Origin: Streptococcus sanguinis
GTDB taxonomy: Bacteria > Bacillota > Bacilli > Lactobacillales > Streptococcaceae
Length of the DNA stretch: 64,000 bases
Direction of reading: 5' to 3'
Assembly: GCF_900475275.1 (NCBI RefSeq)
Contig: NZ_LS483364.1
Coordinates: 1,922,001-1,986,000 of the forward strand
The position numbers were made by a program, and so were the translations under genes. Positions 35,460-44,223 of the stretch are shown here, piece after piece; position 1 is the first letter of the stretch; every line of letters begins with the position of its first letter. Below the pieces are notes generated by a model. It had not been told where the DNA came from, searched no databases, and worked only from the letters and a program-made list of their open reading frames with translations.

Positions 35460-37682
35460 TTAATCAATTTTCGCAACATTGAGAAGCAGCGAGCTAGTCA
35501 AAACAGACACAGAACTTAAGGCCATGGCAAGACCTGCTAGTTCTGGATTGAGGGTCAATCCCAGTCCTGCAAAGACTCCAGCAGCAATTGGAATCCCAAG
35601 GATATTGTAGATAGAGGCCCAGAAGAGATTGAGTAAGATCCTGCGGAAGGTCTTTTGACTCATGTCAAAGGCGCGCACAACGCCAAGTAAATCATTTTGC
35701 GTGAGCACGATGCCACCGGACTCGATCGCAATATCCGTTCCAGATCCCATAGCGATCCCCACATCCGCGATCGAGAGAGCTGGAGCATCATTGATCCCAT
35801 CTCCAACAAAGGCGACCTTGCTAGCTTCTTGCAGTTTTTGGATGGCGCTAGCTTTTTCTTGAGGAAGGACATCAGCAATGACGGTGTCAATTCCCACTTG
35901 CTTAGCAATAGCTTGGGCCACCCGTTCATTATCCCCCGTTAACATGACCGTTTTCAAGCCCCGTTCTTTGAGCTTTTTGATCGCTTCTTTTGAGCTGGCC
36001 TTCGGAGCATCTTGAATGGCAATCAAGCCAATCACTTGCCCATCCACAGACAAACTGATCACTGTTTTGGCCTGCTCTTGCAACTCTACCATCCGTTTTT
36101 CAAGCTCCGGATCCATCGCTGTCCCGTCATGAAGTTTGCCATTTCCCAAGGTCACCAACTGCTGGTCGATCTGACCTTGGACCCCTTTTCCTTCAATCGC
36201 TTGGAAGTTTTCCACAGGGGATAACACCAAACCTTTTTCTTCTGCTTGGGATAACACCGCTTGGGCTAGTGGATGTTCTGAAAAAGTTTCAAGACTAGCA
36301 GCCAGTGTCAAGACACGCGCTTCATCTCCTACAACATCGGTTACAAGTGGTTGGCCAATGGTAATAGTCCCTGTCTTATCAAACACAACGGTTTGAATCT
36401 TTTGCACTTCTTGAAGAACTGTTCCATTTTTAATCAGAACGCCCATCTTGGCACTACGGCCGGTTCCGACCATCAGGGCTGTTGGGGTTGCTAAACCAAG
36501 GGCACAAGGACAGGCAATAATGAGGACAGAGACTGCATAGAGCATGGCCTCTTGAAGCGACGCGCCCAAAAGCACGGACCAAACCCAGAAAGTCGCAATG
36601 GCCAAAATCGTCACCACTGGAACAAAGATACCTGAAATCTTATCCGTCAAATCTTGAATAGGAGCACGACTGGATTGGGCCATTTTGACAAAGTCCACAA
36701 TTTGAGATAAGAGGGTCTCACTACCGACTTTTTCAGCCTTAAAGAGAATGGTCCCATTGCTGTTGATAGTGGAGCCGATAACTGCATCACCAACTGATTT
36801 TTCCACAGGCAAGCTTTCACCTGTCACCATCGACTCATCAATGGTCGTACTTCCTTCTACAATCGTCCCATCAACCGCGATCTTTTCCCCAGGACGGACC
36901 CGAATCAAGTCATCAATTTGGATATCTTCTGCCGCCACCTCGACATAGTTCCCATCACGGAGAACTTGAGCCGTTTTTGCCTGCAAATCCAACAACTTTT
37001 CCACAGCCTCGGAGGCATTGTTACGCATCCGTTCTTCAAAGATTTGCCCTAAGAGGACAAAGAAGATGATAAAACCCGCAGCCTCAAAGTATACTGGCTG
37101 ACCAGTAAAAAGGGCAAATACACTATAGACATAGGCTACCAGGGTTCCAAGAGCTACCAAGGTATCCATATTGGAATGGTGCTTCTTAAATGAGGCCCAG
37201 GCACTCTTGATAAAAGGAACTCCTGCTACCAACATGATCGGCGTTGTCGCTAGAAAAGTCCCCCAGCGACTGACTGGATGGGATACAAATCCTGCCATCA
37301 TCCCGATCATCAAGATCAATAAGGGAAGAGTAAAGATACTAGTAATCCAAAAGCGACCCCGTAAACTTAAGACACGACGGCGTTTTTCCACAACCGTGTA
37401 GGAACCCTTTTGCATCTTCATTCCACATGAAAACTCGAAGTCCCCTGTTTCTGTCGGAGTAAAGGATATCACCTTATCCACACCGACTTCCAAAGGCTCT
37501 AAAATCCCCTGATCTTCAAACAAAATTTCCTTGTAACAGCCGGAAGGATTGACCCGATGGAAGGTGATTTCAGCAGGGATCCCTTTTTGAAGTTGAAATT
37601 CCTTTGGACTATAGCCTTTTTCTGCTGTAATACGGATCTTTTGCACTCCGTTTTCCACAACTGCTTTTTGTTTTTCTACCAT
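35460..37682 (-). CDS. copA: Copper-exporting P1B-type ATPase with N-terminal cupredoxin-like domain
   Basis: Pumps Cu+ out of the cell. The 740 residues begin with a cupredoxin-like domain (about 5-100; [12 protein letters not shown] and [10 protein letters not shown], with Cys and Met ligands) in place of the usual CxxC heavy-metal domain. The core shows the Cu site CPC in [11 protein letters not shown], the phosphorylation motif DKTGTI, TGDN, the hinge [10 protein letters not shown] and the HP motif in SEHPLAQA. The ATG at 37682 (MVEKQKAV) follows AAAGGAG; an earlier ATG at 37703 sits before that site. Last gene of copY-cupA-copA, all in one direction. Confidence 0.94.
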   Translation of the reverse strand: MVEKQKAVVENGVQKIRITAEKGYSPKEFQLQKGIPAEITFHRVNPSGCYKEILFEDQGILEPLEVGVDKVISFTPTETGDFEFSCGMKMQKGSYTVVEKRRRVLSLRGRFWITSIFTLPLLILMIGMMAGFVSHPVSRWGTFLATTPIMLVAGVPFIKSAWASFKKHHSNMDTLVALGTLVAYVYSVFALFTGQPVYFEAAGFIIFFVLLGQIFEERMRNNASEAVEKLLDLQAKTAQVLRDGNYVEVAAEDIQIDDLIRVRPGEKIAVDGTIVEGSTTIDESMVTGESLPVEKSVGDAVIGSTINSNGTILFKAEKVGSETLLSQIVDFVKMAQSSRAPIQDLTDKISGIFVPVVTILAIATFWVWSVLLGASLQEAMLYAVSVLIIACPCALGLATPTALMVGTGRSAKMGVLIKNGTVLQEVQKIQTVVFDKTGTITIGQPLVTDVVGDEARVLTLAASLETFSEHPLAQAVLSQAEEKGLVLSPVENFQAIEGKGVQGQIDQQLVTLGNGKLHDGTAMDPELEKRMVELQEQAKTVISLSVDGQVIGLIAIQDAPKASSKEAIKKLKERGLKTVMLTGDNERVAQAIAKQVGIDTVIADVLPQEKASAIQKLQEASKVAFVGDGINDAPALSIADVGIAMGSGTDIAIESGGIVLTQNDLLGVVRAFDMSQKTFRRILLNLFWASIYNILGIPIAAGVFAGLGLTLNPELAGLAMALSSVSVLTSSLLLNVAKID

Positions 37683-37692
37683 ACCTACTCCT

Positions 37693-38064
37693 TTATTCCA
37701 CAATCATGTGACCATGCATCATGTTCATTCCACATGAATACCCATATTCGCCCGCTTTTTCTGGCGTAATTTCAATGACATGTTTTTCACCTAAAGGCAA
37801 ATCTTCATGAACGCCAAAATCTGGAAAGATCACTTGAGCCAGACATGAAGATGGATCCTTGCGATTAAAGATGATCCGGGCTGGAACATTCTTTTTCAGG
37901 ACAATGGTTTCAGGCGAATAGCCCCCCATGACTTCGACTTCAATTTCTTGATAACCTGATTTCTGACGAGCGTGGTCGCTTACCTTTTCATGCTCTGCAA
38001 AGAACCACCAAGCAATAAAAGCAACCACAAGTAAACAAACAATACTAATCAACAATCCAAACAT
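37693..38064 (-). CDS. cupA: Membrane-anchored copper chaperone (cupredoxin domain)
   Basis: A 123-residue protein with an N-terminal membrane helix (residues 2-20) and a cupredoxin domain that resembles the CopA N-terminus: [31 protein letters not shown] and [10 protein letters not shown], whose Cys and Met residues bind Cu+. In streptococci CupA hands Cu+ to CopA. It lies between copY and copA, its stop 11 nt upstream of the copA start, so cotranscription is likely. Assignment rests on the domain and the operon. Confidence 0.9.
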   Translation of the reverse strand: MFGLLISIVCLLVVAFIAWWFFAEHEKVSDHARQKSGYQEIEVEVMGGYSPETIVLKKNVPARIIFNRKDPSSCLAQVIFPDFGVHEDLPLGEKHVIEITPEKAGEYGYSCGMNMMHGHMIVE

Positions 38065-38082
38065 GGAATTTCCTTCTTTCTA

Positions 38083-38478
38083 TTACATACAATTGCAAGG
38101 GACTGTTTCGACAGCCTCTGCTTTCTTTTCTTCCAGGACCTGCTGCAGCTGATTAAGATCTGCAAGCGTAAAGTCACTCGCCTGAATCAAGTTTTCAAGC
38201 ACCTGGACAATCCTTTTGGAGCAAACCTTGTCTTTCACATCCTCAACGACCAAGTCTAAACTCTGGTCCTGCTTCAACAAAGCCGAGTAAACAAAGGCTT
38301 TGCCTGATTTTTCTCTAGTCAAACATCCTTTCTCCACCAAGCGGGTCAAGAGAGTCTTGACCGTCGACTTCGACCAGTCAAAGCGCTCGGACAAGACGGC
38401 GATCAAATCCGTGCTGGTCTGCTTGCCTTCCATCCAGATAATCTTCATGATGCGCCATTCCGCATTGGAAATTTGCAT
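38083..38478 (-). CDS. copY: Copper-responsive repressor CopY, shortened metal-binding tail
   Basis: A 131-residue BlaI/CopY-type winged-helix repressor (residues 1-75: MQISNAEWRIMKIIWMEGKQTSTDLI, WSKSTVKTLLTRLVEKG), followed by a dimer region. In characterised CopY proteins the tail is CxCxxxxCxC; here only the first CxC (PCNCM) is present and the next codon is a stop. No second CxC is encoded downstream in frame. It should bind the two cop boxes upstream of its own gene, with metal response perhaps altered. First gene of the cop operon. Confidence 0.92.
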   Translation of the reverse strand: MQISNAEWRIMKIIWMEGKQTSTDLIAVLSERFDWSKSTVKTLLTRLVEKGCLTREKSGKAFVYSALLKQDQSLDLVVEDVKDKVCSKRIVQVLENLIQASDFTLADLNQLQQVLEEKKAEAVETVPCNCM

Positions 38479-38497
38479 GACCTCTCCTTTCTAAATC

Positions 38498-38550
38498 TAC
38501 ATTTGTAAATCTTATAATCCTATTTTACCTCTAAGATTTACATTTGTCAA
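38498..38550 (-). promoter_or_regulatory. cop operon promoter with two cop boxes
   Basis: On the minus strand, TTGACA (38545-38550), a 17-nt spacer and TAAAAT (38522-38527) form a near-consensus promoter. Two CopY boxes (TACANNTGTA) flank it: TACATTTGTA at 38498-38507, downstream, is exact; TACATTTGTC at 38539-38548 overlaps the -35 and has one mismatch. Confidence 0.85.
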
Positions 38551-38564
38551 CCAAAAGTTTTTAA

Positions 38565-38590
38565 AAAAAATCTTCCTTTGAAGATTTGTC
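38565..38590 (-). terminator. Terminator of SGNH hydrolase/HAD operon
   Basis: AAATCTTC pairs with GAAGATTT around CTTT, followed on the minus strand by eight T residues. It also isolates the cop promoter from the upstream operon. Confidence 0.75.
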
Positions 38591-38623
38591 TGGTTGGGCT
38601 TTTTTCGCTCCCTATTTTTATCT

Positions 38624-39256
38624 CTATAACGTCTCCTGCAAAGCCTTGGACAGGGCTGCATAGCCAGCAATGGTCAGATGGAGGCCGTCCCTTGTGTAGT
38701 CTGGGCGCAGCTGGCCTCCCTCGTCCAGAAAAGCATCGTAGAGATCAATAAACTGGACATTCATGTAGGCGCTAGCCAGCTGGCGATAGGCTTGATTAAG
38801 GGCCTGAATCTTTTCATTGCTGCGGACATAGACCGTGCTCTTGTAGGCTGGAGTTTCATTGACGGGAAGGACAGACAGCAACTGGATCTGAGCCAGAGGA
38901 TAATCACGAGAAATCTCCTGAATAATGGCTTCTAAATTGGCCAGCGTTTCTGTCTGAGGCATCTCCTTGCCAATATCGTTGGTACCTATCAGGATAAAGA
39001 CCTTATCCAAAGCCTGACCAAAGAGATGGGCATCTAGGTTTTCTAAAAGCAAATCAGTCTTATAGCCCCGAATGCCGCGGTTGAGCAGCCTTTTATCCGT
39101 CTGCAGGAGTTCATAGAGAGGATAGTATTCCACAATGGAGTCTCCGATAAAGATGATGTCTGGCTCCTTGACGGAGAGTTGATTGAGCTCTCTGTAGTTT
39201 TGCTGCAATTTTGCCTGCTCATTGAGAAGCCATTCTTCTAATAATTGTACTGCCAT
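38624..39256 (-). CDS. SGNH/GDSL-family esterase or lipase
   Basis: A 210-residue soluble hydrolase. Block I FIGDSIVEYYP holds the nucleophile Ser, block II has GIRGY, block III has GTNDIGKE and block V DGLHLTIAGY holds the Asp and His, so the SGNH set is complete. The family includes platelet-activating factor acetylhydrolase-like and lysophospholipase-type esterases; the substrate is unknown. There is no signal peptide, so it is cytoplasmic. It overlaps the upstream HAD phosphatase gene by one base, so both belong to one operon. Confidence 0.88.
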   Translation of the reverse strand: MAVQLLEEWLLNEQAKLQQNYRELNQLSVKEPDIIFIGDSIVEYYPLYELLQTDKRLLNRGIRGYKTDLLLENLDAHLFGQALDKVFILIGTNDIGKEMPQTETLANLEAIIQEISRDYPLAQIQLLSVLPVNETPAYKSTVYVRSNEKIQALNQAYRQLASAYMNVQFIDLYDAFLDEGGQLRPDYTRDGLHLTIAGYAALSKALQETL

Positions 39257-40113
39257 TATCCCTTTTCCTCTTCTAAGTATTGCTCAATCACTTGTAGAAC
39301 ACCGGCTTCTGTATTGGCCGGCGCTAGGTAATCTGCTACCTTTTTGACTCGCTCATCGCCATTTTCCATAGCGTAAGAAATACCAGCTAATTCAAGCATT
39401 TCTATATCATTTTCACTATCCCCAAAAGCCATGATTTCCGAGCTTTGAATCTGCCACTTAGCCATCAGCTGCTGCAAGCCCCAAGCCTTGTGCATCCCAT
39501 CTTGGAGAATGTCAATGGCTCCATAACCACTAGCAACCGCGCTCAATCGGCCTGCAAAATGCTGATTAATCAGACGAGCATGCTCTGCTGCTGCAGCCTC
39601 TTCTACCATCATACTCATTTTCAAGACCTTGTCAAGGGGATAATCCTGAAGGCTTGGCACAAAGTTCATCCGCTTATGGAAAAGCTGGGCCATTTCCTTG
39701 GTCATGACTTTTTCAATCAAGGGAAACTCTGTCCCCTCTTGGACAAAGCCGCCTCTTTCAGAGGTCACAACCAGCTGAAGCTCCCTTTCACGCCCAGCAA
39801 AGTAAGCCAGCGCATCCCTAATCAATCCAGGTTCCCAGAAACTGCTCATGCTTAGCTGGTTCTTTTCAAAAATCCTCGCTCCGTTGGCGACTACCAAGGT
39901 CATGCGTTCTACCAAATCTCCCAATAGCAGTCGCATCCGTGGAATTTCATTGCCAGTAGCCACCACAAAGCGAATGTCTCTCTTCTCCAGCTCATCTAAA
40001 ATAGTAGTCAGACGAGGCAAATCCAGCTGTCCCTGTCCATCCAGCAAGGTTCCATCCATGTCTGTCGCTATCATCTTTACAGTCATCTTTTTATCCATTT
40101 CTATCTTTATCAT
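39256..40113 (-). CDS. Cof-type HAD hydrolase
   Basis: A 285-residue HAD-superfamily phosphatase of the Cof/IIB type, acting on sugar phosphates or cofactor phosphates. Motif I IATDMDGTLLDG supplies the nucleophile Asp, motif II is in FVVATGNE, motif III the Lys in AWGLQQLMAKW, and motif IV GDSENDIEMLELAG. A capping domain lies between residues about 85 and 190. Start is uncertain: ATG at 40113 has a weak site; an inner ATG 27 nt in (MTVKMIATDMDG) is also possible. Cotranscribed with the SGNH hydrolase. Confidence 0.88.
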   Translation of the reverse strand: MIKIEMDKKMTVKMIATDMDGTLLDGQGQLDLPRLTTILDELEKRDIRFVVATGNEIPRMRLLLGDLVERMTLVVANGARIFEKNQLSMSSFWEPGLIRDALAYFAGRERELQLVVTSERGGFVQEGTEFPLIEKVMTKEMAQLFHKRMNFVPSLQDYPLDKVLKMSMMVEEAAAAEHARLINQHFAGRLSAVASGYGAIDILQDGMHKAWGLQQLMAKWQIQSSEIMAFGDSENDIEMLELAGISYAMENGDERVKKVADYLAPANTEAGVLQVIEQYLEEEKG

Positions 40114-40297
40114 CTGGTTTTTACTGTTCCTTTTCCAGAAGACCTCTAACTTTTAGACATATTATACTACTTAAAAAAGTAAAAAGAAAGGCGAGAAGAG
40201 GCGAATAAGACAGTCGATTTTACGAAGGACACTTTTCAATCTTCCAGTTTTATATTATAATCATAGCTATATTCCTGTCGTAAAATTGGAGGTCCTC

Positions 40298-40939
40298 ATG
40301 AGCAAAAAAGAAGTCGCATTCCCACGCTACCAGCAGATTGCCGTCGCCATTGCCGAGCGAATTGTTGATGGCAAATATCCCATCGGCAGCAAAATCTATG
40401 CCCGCTCTACCCTAGCTAGTAACTTCAATGTCTCCCCTGAGACAGCCCGCAAGGCTATCAATGTGCTGGTAGATCTGGAAATCATGGAAGTCCGTCACGG
40501 TAGTGGAGCTTTCATCTCCTCCAAGGAAAAAGCTCAGCAGTTTCTTGAGACCTATAAAGATGTCAACTCTCTGCAGGACCTCAAAAGCAAGCTCCACCAG
40601 AGCATCCAACGCCAAGAGGAAGAATTTGCCAACTTTTCCCAGCTGCTCAATCAGCTTCTCAGTCGGACCAAAGATGTCCAGCAGCGCTTCCCTTTTAATC
40701 CCTACGAGCTCCAGCTCTCAGCAGACGCCATCAACCTAGGAAAATCTATCAATGAGCTCAATATCTGGCACTCGACTGGCGCTACCATTGTCGCAGTCCA
40801 GCAGGGAGACCAACTCCTAATCTCGCCTGGTCCTTATACCAAGCTGGAAGCCGGCAATACCATCTACTTTGTTGGCAACGAATTATCGGTCGGTTTGATG
40901 CATAATTTATTTTTTAATGAAATTGAAACAAACAAGTGA
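40298..40939 (+). CDS. busR: c-di-AMP-responsive GntR/RCK_C repressor of the busA operon
   Basis: A 213-residue regulator with an N-terminal GntR winged helix (residues 5-70; YQQIAVAIAERIVDGKYPIGSKIYARSTLASNFNVSPETARKA would be the full motif, key residues Arg, Ser-Pro-Glu-Thr-Ala-Arg), a coiled coil (about 85-130, QRQEEEFANFSQLLNQLL) and a C-terminal RCK_C domain (140-210) that binds c-di-AMP in homologues. GGAGG lies 6 nt before the ATG at 40298. The next genes are the BusA betaine importer and the spacer holds two bipartite sites. A terminator overlaps the stop codon. Confidence 0.93.
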   Translation: MSKKEVAFPRYQQIAVAIAERIVDGKYPIGSKIYARSTLASNFNVSPETARKAINVLVDLEIMEVRHGSGAFISSKEKAQQFLETYKDVNSLQDLKSKLHQSIQRQEEEFANFSQLLNQLLSRTKDVQQRFPFNPYELQLSADAINLGKSINELNIWHSTGATIVAVQQGDQLLISPGPYTKLEAGNTIYFVGNELSVGLMHNLFFNEIETNK

Positions 40940-40957
40940 AACAGCGCTTGTTTTTTC
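40930..40957 (+). terminator. busR terminator
   Basis: A 9-bp stem (AAACAAGTG / CGCTTGTTT, one G-T pair) with a T-run, overlapping the busR TGA. It separates busR from the busA promoter. Confidence 0.75.
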
Positions 40958-41090
40958 TTTATCAAAAAAACAGAATAGACAGGCGAATCAGCGGTCTGAC
41001 AAGGTTTTTGTGACTTTCAGAAATATTCCAGAAAATCACTCTCCCTATTTTATAATAGCCGAAAAAGGCCGGTCTGACAGTCTTTTGGGT

Positions 41091-41168
41091 TTGACAAAGT
41101 GACCACACGATGTTATACTGTGATGGTCTTTTAAGTGACAACTTTATAAAACAAACATGTAGTCACTT
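41091..41168 (+). promoter_or_regulatory. busA promoter with two bipartite BusR sites
   Basis: TTGACA (41091), a 17-nt spacer and TATACT (41114) give a near-consensus promoter. AAGTGAC at 41133-41139 and GTCACTT at 41162-41168 form a perfect inverted repeat with 22 nt between. A second pair, AAGTGAC (41097) and GTCTTTT (41126), has the same 22-nt gap and ends where the first begins. BusR is known to bind such bipartite sites with a fixed spacing. Confidence 0.8.
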
Positions 41169-41187
41169 CTGCAAAAGGAGAAATACG

Positions 41188-42378
41188 TTGAATAAACTAG
41201 AAGTAAAACATTTGACTAAAATTTTCGGCAAAAGGCAAAAGCAGGCACTGGAAATGGTGCAGCAAGCCAAAAGCAAAACGGAAATTTTAGAAAAAACCGG
41301 TGCTACTGTCGGAGTTTACGATGTAAACTTTGAGGTCCAGACGGGAGAAATTTTTGTCATCATGGGACTGTCCGGTAGTGGGAAGTCTACCCTTATCCGC
41401 CTGCTCAACCGATTGATTGACCCGACATCAGGCGACATTTACATCGACGGTCAGGATGTGGCTAAGATGAACGAAGAAGAGCTGCGTGACGTTCGCCGCC
41501 ATAAGCTCAATATGGTCTTCCAAAACTTTGGACTCTTCCCGCATCGGACCATTCTGGAAAATACTGAGTTCGGTCTGGAAGTCCGAGGTGTTGATAAGGA
41601 GGAGCGCACGCACCTAGCTGAACAAGCTCTGGACAATGCCGGTCTCCTGTCCTTCAAGGACCAATACCCCGATCAGCTCTCCGGTGGGATGCAGCAGCGG
41701 GTCGGTCTGGCTCGAGCTTTGGCCAACAATCCTGATATTCTGCTCATGGACGAAGCCTTCTCAGCTTTAGACCCCCTCATCCGCCGAGAAATGCAGGATG
41801 AGTTACTAGATCTGCAGGCAGAGCATGAGCGTACCATTATTTTTATCACCCACGATCTCAATGAAGCCCTGCGTATTGGTGACCGCATTGCCATCATGGC
41901 TGACGGTCAGATTATGCAGATTGGCACCGGTGAGGAAATCCTGACCAATCCAGCCAACGACTTCGTTCGAGAGTTCGTTGAAGATGTGGACCGCTCCAAG
42001 GTCTTGACTGCCCAGAATATCATGACAACGCCACTGACTACTAACATTGACATTGACGGACCAACCGTGGCTCTTAATCGGATGAAAAAAGAAGAGGTCA
42101 GTATGCTGCTGGCTGTGGATAGGAAGCGGCATCTCAAGGGCAGTCTGACTGCCGAAGCTGCCCGCGATGCCCGTAAGCAACATCAAGCACTGGCTGAAGT
42201 GATTGATAAGAACGTCCGCAAGGTCACTCAGGAAACCCTGATTACTGATATTTTCCCGCTGATTTACGATTCACCAGCGCCTCTGGCCGTTGTAGATGAT
42301 AAGGACAAGTTAGTCGGCGTTATTATCAAAGGTCGAGTCATTGAAGCCTTGGCCAATACTACTGAATCTGAAGAATAA
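41188..42378 (+). CDS. busAA: Glycine betaine ABC transporter ATPase BusAA
   Basis: ATPase of an osmolyte importer, 396 residues from the TTG at 41188, which has AAAGGAG 7 nt upstream; a longer frame from 41110 starts at the -10 element and cannot be translated from this promoter. Walker [16 protein letters not shown], signature [12 protein letters not shown], Walker [13 protein letters not shown] and the helical [10 protein letters not shown] are present. Residues 270-396 hold two CBS domains ([11 protein letters not shown]..., [18 protein letters not shown]) that bind c-di-AMP in OpuA/BusA relatives and gate transport by ionic strength. Next gene is the permease-binding protein. Confidence 0.93.
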   Translation: MNKLEVKHLTKIFGKRQKQALEMVQQAKSKTEILEKTGATVGVYDVNFEVQTGEIFVIMGLSGSGKSTLIRLLNRLIDPTSGDIYIDGQDVAKMNEEELRDVRRHKLNMVFQNFGLFPHRTILENTEFGLEVRGVDKEERTHLAEQALDNAGLLSFKDQYPDQLSGGMQQRVGLARALANNPDILLMDEAFSALDPLIRREMQDELLDLQAEHERTIIFITHDLNEALRIGDRIAIMADGQIMQIGTGEEILTNPANDFVREFVEDVDRSKVLTAQNIMTTPLTTNIDIDGPTVALNRMKKEEVSMLLAVDRKRHLKGSLTAEAARDARKQHQALAEVIDKNVRKVTQETLITDIFPLIYDSPAPLAVVDDKDKLVGVIIKGRVIEALANTTESEE

Positions 42379-42392
42379 GGGAGGTTCGCATT

Positions 42393-44117
42393 TTGAATAT
42401 TTTACAACAGCCAATCCCCGTTTCTCAATGGGTTGAGTCCTTTACTAACTGGGTAACAGATACCTTCTCCGGGCTTTTCTCGGTCCTTCAGGCTATCGGA
42501 AATGCCATCATGAATGGGATGACAGACACCCTGCTTTTCATTCCGCCCCTGCTCTTTATCGCAGTCATTACTATCTTTACCTATTTGATTTCCAAGCGTA
42601 AGCTGGGACTGCCCCTGCTCACCTTCCTAGGCCTGCTCTTTGTTTACAACCAAGGCCTCTGGGAAAATCTCATGAACACTGTGACCTTGGTCATCGTCTC
42701 CAGTGCCATTTCCATTATCATCGGTATTCCACTGGGGATTTGGATGGCTAAGAGCAATCGTGTCGAAGCAATTATCAAGCCCTTGCTGGACTTTATGCAG
42801 ACCATGCCAGCCTTTGTCTACCTGATACCGGCCGTAGCCTTCTTTGGTATCGGTATGGTGCCTGGGGTCTTTGCCTCTGTCATCTTTGCCCTGCCACCGA
42901 CTGTCCGCTTTACTAATCTAGCCATTCGTCAGATTCCGACCGAGCTGATTGAAGCGTCAGACTCCTTCGGGGGCACTGGCAAGCAGAAACTCTTCAAAGT
43001 CGAGCTGCCCCTGGCTAAAAATACCATCCTAGCTGGGGTTAATCAGACCATCATGCTGGCTCTTTCAATGGTCGTTACCGCCTCTATGATTGGGGCGCCA
43101 GGACTGGGCCGCGGCGTTCTCTCTGCCCTGCAGCATGCCGACATCGGTTCTGGATTTGTCAATGGGGTATCTCTGGTTATCTTGGCCATTATCATTGACC
43201 GCCTGACCCAGAAGCTCAACCAGCCTCTGGCTAAAAAATCACCGGTCACTGCCAAGGAAAAACGCAACAAGATTATGCTCTGGTCTGCTCTGGCTGCTGT
43301 CATCCTGACAGCCTTTGTCGGAAATCAAGTAACCAAGCTTCAGCAAAGCAAAAAAGAAAAGGTCAACCTTGCCTATGTTGAATGGGACTCCGAAGTTGCC
43401 TCAACCAATGTCATAGCGGAAGCTCTCAAGGAAATGGGCTACGATGTCACCATCACACCGCTGGACAATGCCGTTATGTGGAAGTCCGTTGCTAATGGCG
43501 AAGCCGATGCCATGGTTTCCGCCTGGTTGCCGACCACCCATGCTGCTCTCTATGAGGAGTACAAGGACAAGCTAGTGGACTTGGGGCCAAACCTTGAGGG
43601 CGTTAAGACAGGGCTAGTCGTACCAAGCTATATGGATGCTGACTCTATCGAAGACCTGTCAGACCAAGCCAAGAAAACTATCACAGGTATTGAGCCCGGC
43701 GCTGGTATCATGACCGCGACTGAGAAGACTATGCAAGAATACAGCAATCTCAATGGCTGGAATCTTTCTTCTTCCTCAACAGGAGCCATGACCACTGCTC
43801 TGGATCAGGCTATTAAGAATAAAGAAGATATCATCGTAACCGGCTGGTCACCTCACTGGATGTTCTCCAAATATGACCTCAAGTACCTCAAGGATCCTAA
43901 AGGAACCATGGGTGGTAAGGAAGCTATCCACACTATGACTCGGAAAAATCTAGACAAGGACTTACCAGAAGTCAATAAGGTCCTGGATAACTTCAACTGG
44001 ACTCAAAAGGATATGGAAGAAGTCATGCTTAAGATTAACGAAGGCAGCTCACCAGAAGCTGCAGCCAAAGAGTGGATCAAAAACCACCAGAAAGAAGTCG
44101 AAAGCTGGAAGAAATAA
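42393..44117 (+). CDS. busAB: Glycine betaine ABC transporter permease fused to binding protein BusAB
   Basis: A 574-residue fusion. Residues 1-290 form the OpuAB-type permease (about 7 helices, with MPAFVYLIPAVAFFGIGMVPG and the EAA loop LIEASDSFGGTGKQKLFKVELP). Residues 300-574 form the OpuAC-type betaine-binding domain (VNLAYVEWDSEVASTNVIAEALKEMGYDV, WKSVANGEADAMVSAWLP, ELK..NWTQKDMEE...), with Trp residues that make the aromatic cage. It starts 14 nt after busAA, with GGGAGG 8 nt before a TTG codon as start. Ends at a terminator at 44126. Confidence 0.93.
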   Translation: MNILQQPIPVSQWVESFTNWVTDTFSGLFSVLQAIGNAIMNGMTDTLLFIPPLLFIAVITIFTYLISKRKLGLPLLTFLGLLFVYNQGLWENLMNTVTLVIVSSAISIIIGIPLGIWMAKSNRVEAIIKPLLDFMQTMPAFVYLIPAVAFFGIGMVPGVFASVIFALPPTVRFTNLAIRQIPTELIEASDSFGGTGKQKLFKVELPLAKNTILAGVNQTIMLALSMVVTASMIGAPGLGRGVLSALQHADIGSGFVNGVSLVILAIIIDRLTQKLNQPLAKKSPVTAKEKRNKIMLWSALAAVILTAFVGNQVTKLQQSKKEKVNLAYVEWDSEVASTNVIAEALKEMGYDVTITPLDNAVMWKSVANGEADAMVSAWLPTTHAALYEEYKDKLVDLGPNLEGVKTGLVVPSYMDADSIEDLSDQAKKTITGIEPGAGIMTATEKTMQEYSNLNGWNLSSSSTGAMTTALDQAIKNKEDIIVTGWSPHWMFSKYDLKYLKDPKGTMGGKEAIHTMTRKNLDKDLPEVNKVLDNFNWTQKDMEEVMLKINEGSSPEAAAKEWIKNHQKEVESWKK

Positions 44118-44125
44118 AAGCATAG

Positions 44126-44165
44126 AAAACCCCTGAGATACTGTTATCCCAGGGGTTTTGATTGG
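44126..44165 (+). terminator. Terminator of busA operon
   Basis: AAAACCCCTG pairs with CAGGGGTTTT, with an inner GATA/TATC stem, followed by TTTTG. Confidence 0.85.
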
Positions 44166-44223
44166 CTTCTTCCTTGCCTTACAAGGCTTAGGCATCTTTT
44201 AAAGATTGCTTCTATTTGGATCA

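Noticed and set aside
41011..41040. CodY boxes upstream of busAA (TTTCAGAAATATTCCAGAAAAT-like)
   Set aside because: Each candidate has about four mismatches to the 15-bp consensus, and the region is A/T-rich, so chance matches are likely.
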